Below, piece by piece: positions 9,478 to 17,959 of a stretch of 64,000 nucleotides of DNA. The notes beneath the pieces are model-generated. The model worked only from the letters and a program-made list of their open reading frames with translations, was not told where the DNA came from and made no database searches. Every line of letters starts with the position of its first letter. Position 1 is the stretch's first letter. Position numbers and translations under genes: made by a program. The DNA lies in NCBI GenBank assembly GCA_963707075.1, contig CAVPOX010000002.1:124001-188000 (forward strand). The letters run 5' to 3'. Source of the DNA: CAXMQZ01 sp963707075. GTDB taxonomy: Bacteria; Acidobacteriota; Thermoanaerobaculia; Multivoradales; JAHEKO01.

Positions 9478-10641
9478 ATGAAGTCACACCCACCTTCTGC
9501 CAGCCGCCCCGGAGCTCTGCCTGTGCTCGTGATGTCGTCGCTTGTTCTCATGCTGGCGGGGACCGCCATCGCGAACACCGACGCTGCTGCTGACGAGCCA
9601 CTTTCCCTGACCGAAATCCTGGCGGGTGGTGAGAGCGAGGGATATGCGCGAGCTATCGGGCCCAGGGAGTTTCGATTCCCGGAGGATCACGGCTCACATG
9701 AAGAGTTCCGAACCGAGTGGTGGTACTTCACGGGGAATCTGACGACCGCTGGAGGTCGGCGATTCGGCTATCAGTACACCCTGTTCCGCACCGCCCTGTC
9801 TCCAGAGACTCTCGAGCGAGATTCGAAGTGGGCCACCCGGCAGGTCTACATGGCCCATTTCGCCCTCACGGATGCCGAAGGCGAGACCTTTCATGCCTTC
9901 GAGCGCTTCAGCCGAGGTGCCGCGGAGCTGGCGGGCGTGACCGCTCGGCCATTTCGCGCCTGGCTGGACGACTGGGAGATCCGCGGCGACGACAATCCAC
10001 CCCCCTTTCAGCTGCTTGTTGCGGAGGGCGGTACAGGGATCGAGCTGGAGCTCGACTCGAGCAAACCGCCCGTGCTCAATGGCGATCGAGGTCTCAGTCA
10101 GAAGGGACGCCAGCCCGGCAACGCTTCGTACTACTACTCGCTGACTCGCATGCCGACTCGTGGAACGGTGACGGTCGGCTACAAGACCTTCGAGGTCCAG
10201 GGCTCGAGCTGGCTCGACCGCGAGTGGAGCACCAGCGTGCTCGAAGAGGGACAGGTCGGCTGGGACTGGTTCGCGCTGCAGCTCTCGGACGGCACCGATC
10301 TGATGCTCTACCAGCTGCGTCGTATCGATGGAGGGGTGGACGCGCTCAGTAGTGGAACGCTGGTCACAGCAGAAGGTGCTACTCGGACTCTCACATCCAG
10401 CGATTTCTCGATCGAACCACGGGCCCATTGGACCAGTCCAGCCACCAGAGTTCGCTACCCATCCAGATGGCGGCTGACGGTCCCGGAGGCGCGCATCGAT
10501 CTGGAGGTCACTCCCCTCCTGCCGGACCAGGAACTGGCCCTGTCCTTTCGCTATTGGGAGGGTGCTGTTTCCTTGCAAGGTTCCAGCGGAGGTGAACCGG
10601 TCACTGGCCAAGGTTATGCGGAGCTGACCGGATACGAGTGA
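9478..10641 (+). CDS. AttH/CrtC-like lipocalin-domain secreted protein
   Basis: 387 residues from ATG 9478, one base after the permease stop; the GAGGAG at the permease end serves as ribosome site. The N-terminus is a signal sequence (LPVLVMSSLVLMLAGTAIA). The motif EEFRTEWWYFTGNL and the later LDREWSTS and WDWFALQLSDGTDLMLYQLR are hallmarks of the AttH/CrtC (carotenoid 1,2-hydratase-like) two-lipocalin fold. Proteins of this type are often encoded beside ABC ATPase plus FtsX permease genes, as here, and are usually annotated as putative hydrolases or hydratases. No carotenoid genes are present in the window, so a role in handling the transporter's lipid substrate is more likely than carotenoid hydration. 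Confidence 0.87.
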   Translation: MKSHPPSASRPGALPVLVMSSLVLMLAGTAIANTDAAADEPLSLTEILAGGESEGYARAIGPREFRFPEDHGSHEEFRTEWWYFTGNLTTAGGRRFGYQYTLFRTALSPETLERDSKWATRQVYMAHFALTDAEGETFHAFERFSRGAAELAGVTARPFRAWLDDWEIRGDDNPPPFQLLVAEGGTGIELELDSSKPPVLNGDRGLSQKGRQPGNASYYYSLTRMPTRGTVTVGYKTFEVQGSSWLDREWSTSVLEEGQVGWDWFALQLSDGTDLMLYQLRRIDGGVDALSSGTLVTAEGATRTLTSSDFSIEPRAHWTSPATRVRYPSRWRLTVPEARIDLEVTPLLPDQELALSFRYWEGAVSLQGSSGGEPVTGQGYAELTGYE

Positions 10642-10944
10642 CAACGAGCTCACTCTTGCCGAATTGGCTGTACTCCCGACACACTGGAGAGTAAACAGCG
10701 ACCACATTAGATCTACCGGACTGTAGATCTATCGTGCCCCGCGAGGCGTCCTAGCTCCCAACACCCAGCCAGAAGCAGAGCGGAACGCTCGCCGCCGGGA
10801 AGGGTCGCAGCCCTACCCTAGGCATCTCGACATCAGATCCCTCGGTTGTGACATCCGTCACTGCCCCGCAGTTCAGTCAATGGTCCTATAGCCACAAGCG
10901 GATAATTCGTTGCTCCTCCTGATTTCGCACTGATGGAGAGAACC
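10642..10944. other. Intergenic region, 303 bp, no gene
   Basis: No supported reading frame. It contains the perfect inverted repeat at 10708-10731. Close to the next start there is GGAGAG before ATGAATCG, which supports the start at 10945. I see no T-tract terminator and no convincing riboswitch. Confidence 0.5.
10708..10731. promoter_or_regulatory. Perfect 9-bp inverted repeat
   Basis: TAGATCTAC and GTAGATCTA flank a 6-base spacer CGGACT. It lies 67 bp after the AttH-like gene and about 214 bp before the large repeat protein. There is no following T-run, so it does not look like an intrinsic terminator. A regulator operator or an RNA hairpin are the alternatives. Confidence 0.4.
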
Positions 10945-13536
10945 ATGAATCGATGTGGCTGGGTCGCTATCCTGATTGTCTGTACTTCGAGTCCTGCGAT
11001 TCTCCCGGCTAGCGCCGGCACTGCCGAGCAGCCGACCTTGTCGTCTGGGACCCAAGCCTTTCCAGGTGCCGGCCCCGAGCTTCTGGTGGACGGCAGGGTG
11101 GACCAACCGGGTAGCGCCTGGGCCGCCGCGGGTTCTCCCAATTGGGTGGAAATCGACCTCGGACAGCCGCGAATGATCACCGAAATTGCGGTAGCGCCCT
11201 TCATCGGCTCGCCCGGCGAGTCCTACTTCTACGACGAAGCCTGGACCGTGCAGTACCGTGACGATCAAGGCCAGCTGCAGGACTTTGCGAACGTGCAGAA
11301 GATCATGGGCGCGGGCACTCTTGTCGGGCCCGGTATTGCCGTGGCCAACGGCGATCCCGGAACGACGTCATCCCTCGACGGCTACAAGTACTACGGTTTC
11401 AATTTCACTCCCGTTGCTACACGCTTCGTCCGGTTCACCGTCACCGTCGGAGACCGGGATGGGGACAGCAACGGTGCCGAGCTCGAAGTGCGACAGGCGT
11501 TTCGCGTTGGCAGCCCCGTGACTCTGAGTGGTAGCGCCGACGACGCGGAGGACGGGGAGATCTCCCCTCTGATCAACTGGAGCTCCAACCTGTCAGGGTT
11601 TCTCGGCTCCGGCGCCTCCATCACCCTCAGCAGTCTGATGGTCGGCACCCACACGATCACCGCCTCTGCTCAGGACAGCCACGGAGCGCATGCAACCTCG
11701 ACGACTTCGGTGACCATCCTCGACAACCCTGCGGTCTCCTATTCCTTGACCACGACCATCTCGGGCACCGGCGCAGGCACGGTCACGAGCTCCCCGACCG
11801 GCATCGACTGCGGTGCCGACTGCAGTGAGGTCTTCGAGGAGGGCGCCGTGGTGACCCTCAACGCCTCTCCTGATCCAAACTCCAACTTCACCGGCTGGAG
11901 CGGCCATGCCGACTGCGCCGACGGCAGAGTCACCATGACCGCCGATCTCACCTGCACCGCTACCTTCGACCTGCTGCCGCCAACGACCCATTCCCTGTCT
12001 TTGGCGAAAGGCGGCACGGGCACAGGAACCGTCAGCAGCTCTCCGGCCGGTATCGACTGCGGTGCCGACTGCAGTGAGGTCTTCGAGGAGGGCACCGTGG
12101 TGACCCTCAACGCCTCTCCTGATCCAAACTCCAACTTCACCGGCTGGAGCGGCCATGCCGACTGCGCCGACGGCAGAGTCACCATGACCGCCGATCTCAC
12201 CTGCACCGCTACCTTCGACCTGCTGCCGCCAACGACCCATTCCCTGTCTTTGGCGAAAGGCGGCACGGGCACAGGAACCGTCAGCAGCTCTCCGGCCGGT
12301 ATCGACTGCGGTGCCGACTGCAGTGAGGTCTTCGAGGAGGGCACCGTGGTGACCCTCAACGCCTCTCCTGATCCAAACTCCAACTTCACCGGCTGGAGCG
12401 GCCATGCCGACTGCGCCGACGGCAGAGTCACGATCGCCGCCGATCTCGCCTGCACGGCCACTTTCGACTTGCTGCCTATGAAGGTTCACAGGCTGACTGC
12501 CAGCAGGGACGGTACTGGCTCAGGCACAGTGCTCAGCTCACCCAACGGGATTGATTGCGGTGCCGACTGTAGCGAAGACTACGAAGAGGGAACCCTCGTC
12601 TCTCTCCAAGCTCTACCTGCCGAGGGATCAGTCTTCGCGGGCTGGAACGGCGCTGAAGACTGCACCGATGGACAGGTGATCATGAGCGACGTTCGCAACT
12701 GTAATGCCATCTTCAACTCGCAGGCGGACAGTGGCTTTCTCCTGACTGTGAAACGATCCGGAAGTGGCGCGGGGATCGTCTTGAGCGAGCCTCCCGGAAT
12801 CGAGTGCGGCCCCGATTGCACCCACACCTTCGGTAGGGGGACCTCCGTTTCCCTGACAGCCGTGGCTGAAGATGGATCCGTGTTTGCCGGTTGGAGGGGC
12901 ACCAACGACTGTCGCGACAGCCAGGTGACCATGCGACAGAGCCGAGATTGCGAAGCCGTCTTCGAGTCTCTCGACACCTCGACCCACACCCTGGCTGTTC
13001 ACTTGGGTGGCACCGGGTCCGGCGCGGTGACCAGCTTGCCCGCAGGCATCGAATGCGGCACCGATTGCCTGCAGAACTATGCTGTGGGGACTGCCGTCGC
13101 CTTGACGGCAACTGCCGACAGCGGGTTCTACTTTGCCGGCTGGAGCGGCGGCGCCGACTGTAGTGACGGCCAGGTAACCATGAGCATCGACCAGGACTGC
13201 ACTGCCATCTTTGAGACTCAACCGGCCAACACGCAAACCCTCACCATCGGTCTTGACGGAACCGGTGCGGGAACGGTCACCAGCTCCCCGGGAGGTATCG
13301 ACTGCGGCATCGACTGTTCCTTCAACTTCGCTAAAGGGACTGTTGTCACCCTTACTGCTACCGCTGCGGCAGGGTCAACCTTCACTGGCTGGAGCGGACC
13401 AGGTGACTGTCGCGACGGTCAGGTCACGATCCGCCAATCCCGCATCTGCACCGCCACCTTCGACGATGCGCGATCTATGTTCGTGGATGGATTCGACTCG
13501 GGCACCACCGACAAGTGGCCGAGCAAAAAGCACTGA
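10945..13536 (+). CDS. Large secreted protein: discoidin-like domain plus InlB-type Cys repeats
   Basis: 863 residues from ATG 10945 (an in-frame ATG lies 12 bp upstream). A signal peptide (WVAILIVCTSSPAILPASA) precedes a discoidin-like/F5-8C-type sandwich (about residues 30-190: NWVEIDLGQPR, FVRFTVTVGDRDGD). A short Ig/PKD-like segment follows (VTLSGSADDAEDGEISPLINW). Then come seven divergent-InlB 'bacterial repeats' of about 80 residues, each with G-GTV-SSP-GI-CG-DC, a GT-V-L-A turn, F-GW-G and DC--G-VTM. Each unit has four Cys, probably two disulfides. The C-terminus is MFVDGFDSGTTDKW plus a basic tail, resembling a recurrent DGFESG-type end motif of secreted proteins. It is likely cell-surface or extracellular; the binding partner is unknown. 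Confidence 0.85.
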   Translation: MNRCGWVAILIVCTSSPAILPASAGTAEQPTLSSGTQAFPGAGPELLVDGRVDQPGSAWAAAGSPNWVEIDLGQPRMITEIAVAPFIGSPGESYFYDEAWTVQYRDDQGQLQDFANVQKIMGAGTLVGPGIAVANGDPGTTSSLDGYKYYGFNFTPVATRFVRFTVTVGDRDGDSNGAELEVRQAFRVGSPVTLSGSADDAEDGEISPLINWSSNLSGFLGSGASITLSSLMVGTHTITASAQDSHGAHATSTTSVTILDNPAVSYSLTTTISGTGAGTVTSSPTGIDCGADCSEVFEEGAVVTLNASPDPNSNFTGWSGHADCADGRVTMTADLTCTATFDLLPPTTHSLSLAKGGTGTGTVSSSPAGIDCGADCSEVFEEGTVVTLNASPDPNSNFTGWSGHADCADGRVTMTADLTCTATFDLLPPTTHSLSLAKGGTGTGTVSSSPAGIDCGADCSEVFEEGTVVTLNASPDPNSNFTGWSGHADCADGRVTIAADLACTATFDLLPMKVHRLTASRDGTGSGTVLSSPNGIDCGADCSEDYEEGTLVSLQALPAEGSVFAGWNGAEDCTDGQVIMSDVRNCNAIFNSQADSGFLLTVKRSGSGAGIVLSEPPGIECGPDCTHTFGRGTSVSLTAVAEDGSVFAGWRGTNDCRDSQVTMRQSRDCEAVFESLDTSTHTLAVHLGGTGSGAVTSLPAGIECGTDCLQNYAVGTAVALTATADSGFYFAGWSGGADCSDGQVTMSIDQDCTAIFETQPANTQTLTIGLDGTGAGTVTSSPGGIDCGIDCSFNFAKGTVVTLTATAAAGSTFTGWSGPGDCRDGQVTIRQSRICTATFDDARSMFVDGFDSGTTDKWPSKKH
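11732..12478 (+). repeat. Near-identical 249-bp coding tandem repeats (three units)
   Basis: Units begin near 11732, at 11981 and at 12230, with a 249-bp (83-codon) period. The second and third units are almost identical at the DNA level, and the first is identical to them over most of its length (from the CGACTGCGG motif onward). The four later protein repeats are strongly diverged. The pattern points to recent in-frame duplication. Confidence 0.9.
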
Positions 13537-13573
13537 CCTTCCTGGCCACTGGAGGCATGCTCGAAGCAGCTCG

Positions 13574-13589
13574 TCGAGGCCCCCCTCGA
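13574..13589. terminator. Short GC hairpin between convergent genes
   Basis: TCGAGG and CCTCGA flank a CCCC loop, 37 bp after the repeat-protein stop and 27 bp before the stop of the convergent gene at 13616. No T-tract follows on either strand, so it is only a weak bidirectional terminator candidate. Confidence 0.3.
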
Positions 13590-13615
13590 ACCCCCGACAG
13601 AGCGCCTGCGAGTCG

Positions 13616-14218
13616 CTAGTCGAACAGGCGTCGCGCCTGCCGATGAAGGTTCGAGATCAGCAGGTCGAGCTTGGGGAGGTTCTTGCGTATCAGGGCTTGA
13701 ACCTGATGAGCCGAGACCGCCACGGTACCCGTGCGACGGTTGTCGGAGACGATCTTGAGGACCTGGAGCAACTCCGACGAGGTCAACCGACCGGCCCGCT
13801 CACAGAACGCCGCGGCTTCCATGTCGTAGAGAGCATCACTCTCGAATCGGGTCTCGACATGAGAGACGGTGCAGACTTCACCATTCTCCAGGTGCAGATC
13901 CGCGGGCACACGAAGTCGGTGAATCCTCCCTGTCTCGGCATCGACAACCTGGTTTGCGAGTACAGCCGTGCCGATATCGTGCTGACGGTGTCCGGCAACA
14001 CCCACATTGAGCCAAATCGAGGGTCCATCCTCCGGGATCGCTCTCGCCAGGTTGTCGACCGCGGTCGTCGCGAGCTCCTTGCCGACACCAGAAACAATCA
14101 GAGACAGGTCGGACCGGCAAAAGACCGACAAGGGCGCCAGGTGATCTGCGCGTTCGAGATCGAGATGCTGCACCAACGGACGGGCCTCGGCCGCCAGGGC
14201 GACGACGATGTAGATCAT
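13616..14218 (-). CDS. Nucleoside phosphorylase-like protein (MTA/SAH nucleosidase fold)
   Basis: 200 residues from the ATG at 14218 (MIYIVVALAAEARP), which overlaps the glycosyltransferase stop by 4 bp (ATGA). The N-terminal VALAAEA, the SGVGKE glycine turn, NVGVAGH and the late DMEAAAFCERAG match the phosphorylase/nucleosidase family, in which DMEGAA contacts ribose. The usual catalytic Asp near SDNRR is present as KIVSDN. In other bacteria members of this group are tied to hopanoid or futalosine pathways or to nucleoside salvage. Its substrate here is not evident. It is probably co-transcribed with the upstream glycosyltransferase. Confidence 0.75.
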   Translation of the reverse strand: MIYIVVALAAEARPLVQHLDLERADHLAPLSVFCRSDLSLIVSGVGKELATTAVDNLARAIPEDGPSIWLNVGVAGHRQHDIGTAVLANQVVDAETGRIHRLRVPADLHLENGEVCTVSHVETRFESDALYDMEAAAFCERAGRLTSSELLQVLKIVSDNRRTGTVAVSAHQVQALIRKNLPKLDLLISNLHRQARRLFD

Positions 14219-15084
14219 GAATCGACCGCCGACTCCATGGGTACCTGGTTCTCCCACTGTTGCCGTTTCAGGCGATAGGCATCGACGTCGTCCCACTTCT
14301 CCCGCTTCACAGCTCCGGCGATGAGGATCTCTATCTTCTCCAGCAAGATACGCAGGGTCGCCTCTCGGTCTTCATCCCCGAGCACTCCGGACTCCAGACT
14401 CTTCTCCAGGGCGCGAACCCGGAATCGATCGAGACCCCAGATGCGTCGTGACAGCTGGTCGGGATGCCCGCCGTATTTCACCACCAGCGGTTCGTCGAGA
14501 TAGTGCACCGGGTACCGGGCGCAGATGCGCAGCCAGAGGTCGTAGTCCTCGCACGCCGGCAACGTTTCATCGAACAGGCCAACGCTCTCGAACACCGAAC
14601 GGTGGATCAAGACGGAGGAAGGAGACATGGCGCACAGCGGGAGGCAATACTGATAGATCCAACCGCCGAATTTGGCGTGCTTGCGTTTCGGGTTGACCCG
14701 ACGATGGTGGCGAATCCAGATCTCGTCGGTATGGCAGACCCGAGCTTCGGAAGCATCCGCCAGGGTGCTCAGCTGACGCTCGATCTTCTGCGGCTTCCAC
14801 TCGTCATCGGAATCCAGTAGGGCAATCCACTCTCCAGTGGCCAACTCGATACCCCGGTTGCGGGCAGCGCTCACACCACGGTTCTCCTGGACGAGCAGAT
14901 GCGCTTCGGGAAATTCCTCAGTGACCATCCTCGCTGAGTCGTCGCTCGAGCCGTCGTCGACCACAATGATCTGGTCGACGGGCCGGGTCTGGGCCATTAC
15001 CGAAGCCAGCGCCCTGGCCAGGACACTCTGGCGATTGAAAGTGGGAATGACGACGCTGACGCCGCCTATCGTCGAGGGATTCAA
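14215..15084 (-). CDS. Family 2 glycosyltransferase
   Basis: 289 residues with a GT-A fold. The N-terminal strand is SVVIPTFNR, nucleotide-binding acid residues are in IIVVDDGSSDDS, the DXD-like motif is ALLDSDDEW, and an acceptor-side ACEDYDLWLRI contains the catalytic-base region (ED). There are no membrane helices, so it is a cytoplasmic transferase adding a sugar from a nucleotide donor. The C-terminal 80 residues are charged and helical. It overlaps the downstream phosphorylase-like gene by 4 bp. The acceptor is not predictable, and it is separate from the glycan operon at 57-63 kb. Confidence 0.87.
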   Translation of the reverse strand: MNPSTIGGVSVVIPTFNRQSVLARALASVMAQTRPVDQIIVVDDGSSDDSARMVTEEFPEAHLLVQENRGVSAARNRGIELATGEWIALLDSDDEWKPQKIERQLSTLADASEARVCHTDEIWIRHHRRVNPKRKHAKFGGWIYQYCLPLCAMSPSSVLIHRSVFESVGLFDETLPACEDYDLWLRICARYPVHYLDEPLVVKYGGHPDQLSRRIWGLDRFRVRALEKSLESGVLGDEDREATLRILLEKIEILIAGAVKREKWDDVDAYRLKRQQWENQVPMESAVDS

Positions 15085-15114
15085 CGGTCGATCCTTGGTG
15101 CTCCCGCCATGAGC

Positions 15115-17163
15115 TCAGTCCTTGCTCTCCTGCAGCCATCGGTCGAGCCAGCTCAGAACCGTTTCATGCCATTGCATGCTGTTGGAGGGGCGCAGAACCC
15201 AATGGTTCTCATCCGGAAAGTAGAGAAACTCGCTCGGAATCCCCTTGCGCTGGAGCGCTGAAAATGCCGCAAGTCCCTGAGTGACCGGAATCCGATAATC
15301 CAGCTCTCCATGAATGACCAGCATCGGCGTTTGCCACGCCTCGACATGGTTCACCGGATTGTGTGCCTCATGACCCTGCGGATTCATCCAGTAGGGTCCT
15401 CCATGCTCCCACTCGGGGAACCAGAGCTCCTCGGTTGCGTAGTACATCATCCGGTTATCGAAGACCCCATCATGATTCACCAGGCAACGAAACCTTTCGG
15501 GCCAATTGCCGGCAATCCAGTTGATCATGTAGCCGCCGTAGGAAGCCCCCAGGGCACAGACGCGCTCTCCATCGAGCCATGGATACCTTTCCAGCGCCGC
15601 CGCCAGTCCCTTTTGCAGGTCCTCCAGAGGCTTGCCGCCCCAGTCACCGCTGATCGAATCCGTGAAATCCTGCCCGTAGCCGGTAGAGCCGTGGAAGTCC
15701 ACCATCACCGAGGCGTAGCCCGCACCGGCATAGGTCTGCGGATTCCAACGGTAGTGGAAGTCGTTGCCGAAGGAGCCCTGCGGCCCGCCGTGGATCAGGA
15801 AGGCCACTGGATATTTCTTCCCGGCATCGAAGTTGGCCGGTTCGACCACGTAGGCATGCACGGTTTCATTGTTCCAACCCTGGAAGGTGAACTGCTCGGC
15901 GCGCCCCATTGCCAAATCCGCAAGGCGCTCTGCATTCACCTCGGTCAACCGCTCGACAGCCCCCCCAGAGACCGGGATCGAATAGAGATCGACGGGTGAG
16001 TCGAGAGTGTCTCGCCCGAACACGAGAGCGTCGCCCGCGAGAGAGGGCGAGCGCACATGCCCCTCATCGACCAGGCGGGTCACCGTCCCCGACCCGATAT
16101 CGATGGAGAAAAGCGATACCTGCCCCCGATCCCCCGCCGTGGTGTAAATTGTCTTGCTGTCACCGGAGAAAACGATACCGCCTGCCGAGTGGTCCCAATC
16201 GTCGGCCAGGATCTGTCGCTGGCCGGCGGGCCAGTCCATCAACACGATGCGAAACCGATCGGACTCGAACCCTGGTCGTGCCATCGCCAGATAAGCCAGA
16301 GTGCTGCCGTCGGGCGAGAACACCGGCTGCGTATCCCACGCCTCGTTGGCCTCGGTCAGATTGCGCGCCGGCGATGAGCCGTCGACCGGGACGTGGTAGA
16401 GATCGAAGTCGGTAGACCACGGCTCGGCGACGCCGACCTCCCGCATGGTGAAGACCAGACCCTTGCCATCCGGGGTGAACGTGATCTCCTCACCACCCCC
16501 GAAGGGTTTGGATGGCACGTCGGCATCGAATCCCAGGGTCAGATCTCGGACTTCACCGCCAGCGACCGGCACCGTGAAGAGATGGGACCGCCGGCCGTCC
16601 ATCCAGGTGTCCCAGTGGCGCGCGAAGATCTGGGTGTAGAGATGTCCGGAAGACTTGCTCTCCTCGAGCTGCTCCAGGCGCTCCACGGTGCACTCGAGAG
16701 TGTCGCAATCCGGGAAGACCTGCATCGTCACGGCCAGAAGTTCCCCCGAGGGCGAGAGCGTCAGGGTTCCGACATCGAGAGGCAGGTCGGTGATCTGTCG
16801 AGAATCCCCACCTTTGATCGAAACGCTCCAGACCTGAGAAGAACCGGAGCGGGAGGACAGGAAGAAGAGCCGTCCTGAATCCGCGGCCCACACGGGGCTG
16901 GAGTCACCCGCCTCATCGAAAGTGAGCTGTCTCATCTCTCCGCCGCTGGCACCGATCAGCCATAGATCGGTGCGCCCCTTGTCCGCCTCCATATCGGTTT
17001 GACGGCGCACGAAGACAATGTGCTTGCCGTCTGGTGATGCCTGCGGGCTGGAGATTCGGTCCATGCGGACCAGATCTCCGACTGAGAATCCACGTGATCC
17101 GGCCGCCGCGAGGGAGCCGGCGCCAACCATCAAGAGCACACCAAACGACAAGAATCGATGCAT
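15115..17163 (-). CDS. S9 family (prolyl oligopeptidase-like) secreted peptidase
   Basis: 682 residues from the ATG at 17163. That start is preceded by a GGGGGGAG ribosome site and followed by a signal peptide (FLSFGVLLMVGAGSLAAA), so the longer form from 17190 is less likely. Residues about 25-400 form a WD/TolB-like beta-propeller (repeated SPDGKHIVFVRR, FSPDGSTLAYLA). The C-terminal alpha/beta hydrolase has the nucleophile in GASYGGY, the Asp in ELDYRIP and the His in DENHW. This is the DPP-IV/acylaminoacyl-peptidase group, which releases dipeptides or acyl-amino acids from peptides. It should be periplasmic or secreted. Confidence 0.93.
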   Translation of the reverse strand: MHRFLSFGVLLMVGAGSLAAAGSRGFSVGDLVRMDRISSPQASPDGKHIVFVRRQTDMEADKGRTDLWLIGASGGEMRQLTFDEAGDSSPVWAADSGRLFFLSSRSGSSQVWSVSIKGGDSRQITDLPLDVGTLTLSPSGELLAVTMQVFPDCDTLECTVERLEQLEESKSSGHLYTQIFARHWDTWMDGRRSHLFTVPVAGGEVRDLTLGFDADVPSKPFGGGEEITFTPDGKGLVFTMREVGVAEPWSTDFDLYHVPVDGSSPARNLTEANEAWDTQPVFSPDGSTLAYLAMARPGFESDRFRIVLMDWPAGQRQILADDWDHSAGGIVFSGDSKTIYTTAGDRGQVSLFSIDIGSGTVTRLVDEGHVRSPSLAGDALVFGRDTLDSPVDLYSIPVSGGAVERLTEVNAERLADLAMGRAEQFTFQGWNNETVHAYVVEPANFDAGKKYPVAFLIHGGPQGSFGNDFHYRWNPQTYAGAGYASVMVDFHGSTGYGQDFTDSISGDWGGKPLEDLQKGLAAALERYPWLDGERVCALGASYGGYMINWIAGNWPERFRCLVNHDGVFDNRMMYYATEELWFPEWEHGGPYWMNPQGHEAHNPVNHVEAWQTPMLVIHGELDYRIPVTQGLAAFSALQRKGIPSEFLYFPDENHWVLRPSNSMQWHETVLSWLDRWLQESKD

Positions 17164-17257
17164 GTCTCCCCCCTGAAGATTCAACTGCATTCAGAGACCG
17201 GCAAAGGTCTCACCGAGCAAGGATAACAATCCGACGCACAGAGATAGAATCCCCTGC

Positions 17258-17959
17258 GTGAAACCCTGGATCAAACGCTGGAAACGCAACACCCTGAACT
17301 GGCTCGCAGTCAATGTTTTCGGCAAGCTGATCCTGCCGCTGCTGGTACGCAGCTGGCGAATCGAAACCGACTTCCCCACCGAATGGCTGAACCGCGCCCA
17401 AGGCGGCCAATGGTTGATTCTGGCGTTCTGGCACAACCGACAGATCGGCTTTCTTCGTCTTGCCTCTCTGCTGCGCCCCACCCGCGTCCTGGTGAGCCGC
17501 CACGGTGATGGCGAGATCATCACGCGCATCATGGCGCGGTTCGGTATAGGCGCCGTCAGGGGTAGCTCGACCCGCGGGGGAACAGCGGCGCTTCGCCAGA
17601 TGATCACCGCGACTCGCCAGAGTCACATAGCCATCACTCCCGATGGACCCGTCGGTCCGCGCTACCAGGTCAAGGACGGCATCATTTCGCTGGCGGCTCT
17701 CTCGGGTAAGCCGGTCTTTTGGGTCTCCTGGAGCTCGGACCGGGTCTGGATCTTCGACAGCTGGGATCGATTCATGCTACCCAAACCGTTCGCCACTCTG
17801 TCGTTCCAGGCAGCCGGGCCTCTGAACCTCGACAAATCGATGCAGCCCCGGAAGTTGACGGAAGCCCGCCAGGAGTTGCAGAGTCAGATGCGAGACCAGA
17901 CGGCGACTCTCGATGCCGCTTCTGGTCTCGAGGTCGACCCGGTCCTCACACAGAGATAG
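17258..17959 (+). CDS. DUF374 lysophospholipid acyltransferase family protein
   Basis: 233 residues, GTG start at 17258. A membrane-proximal N-terminus is followed by the acyltransferase-like motif FWHNRQIGFL, then SRHGDGEII, VRGSSTRGGTAALR and TPDGPVGPRYQVKDGI. These blocks are characteristic of DUF374 proteins, related to lipid A secondary acyltransferases and KDO-associated acyltransferases. It probably acylates a lipid at the inner membrane, although the substrate is unproven. Its 3' end overlaps the convergent TPP-enzyme gene by 14 bp. Confidence 0.87.
   Translation: MKPWIKRWKRNTLNWLAVNVFGKLILPLLVRSWRIETDFPTEWLNRAQGGQWLILAFWHNRQIGFLRLASLLRPTRVLVSRHGDGEIITRIMARFGIGAVRGSSTRGGTAALRQMITATRQSHIAITPDGPVGPRYQVKDGIISLAALSGKPVFWVSWSSDRVWIFDSWDRFMLPKPFATLSFQAAGPLNLDKSMQPRKLTEARQELQSQMRDQTATLDAASGLEVDPVLTQR

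Noticed and set aside
10636..10655. GAGTGA/TCACTC hairpin at the AttH-like stop
   Set aside because: Six-base stem overlapping the stop codon, with no T-tract.
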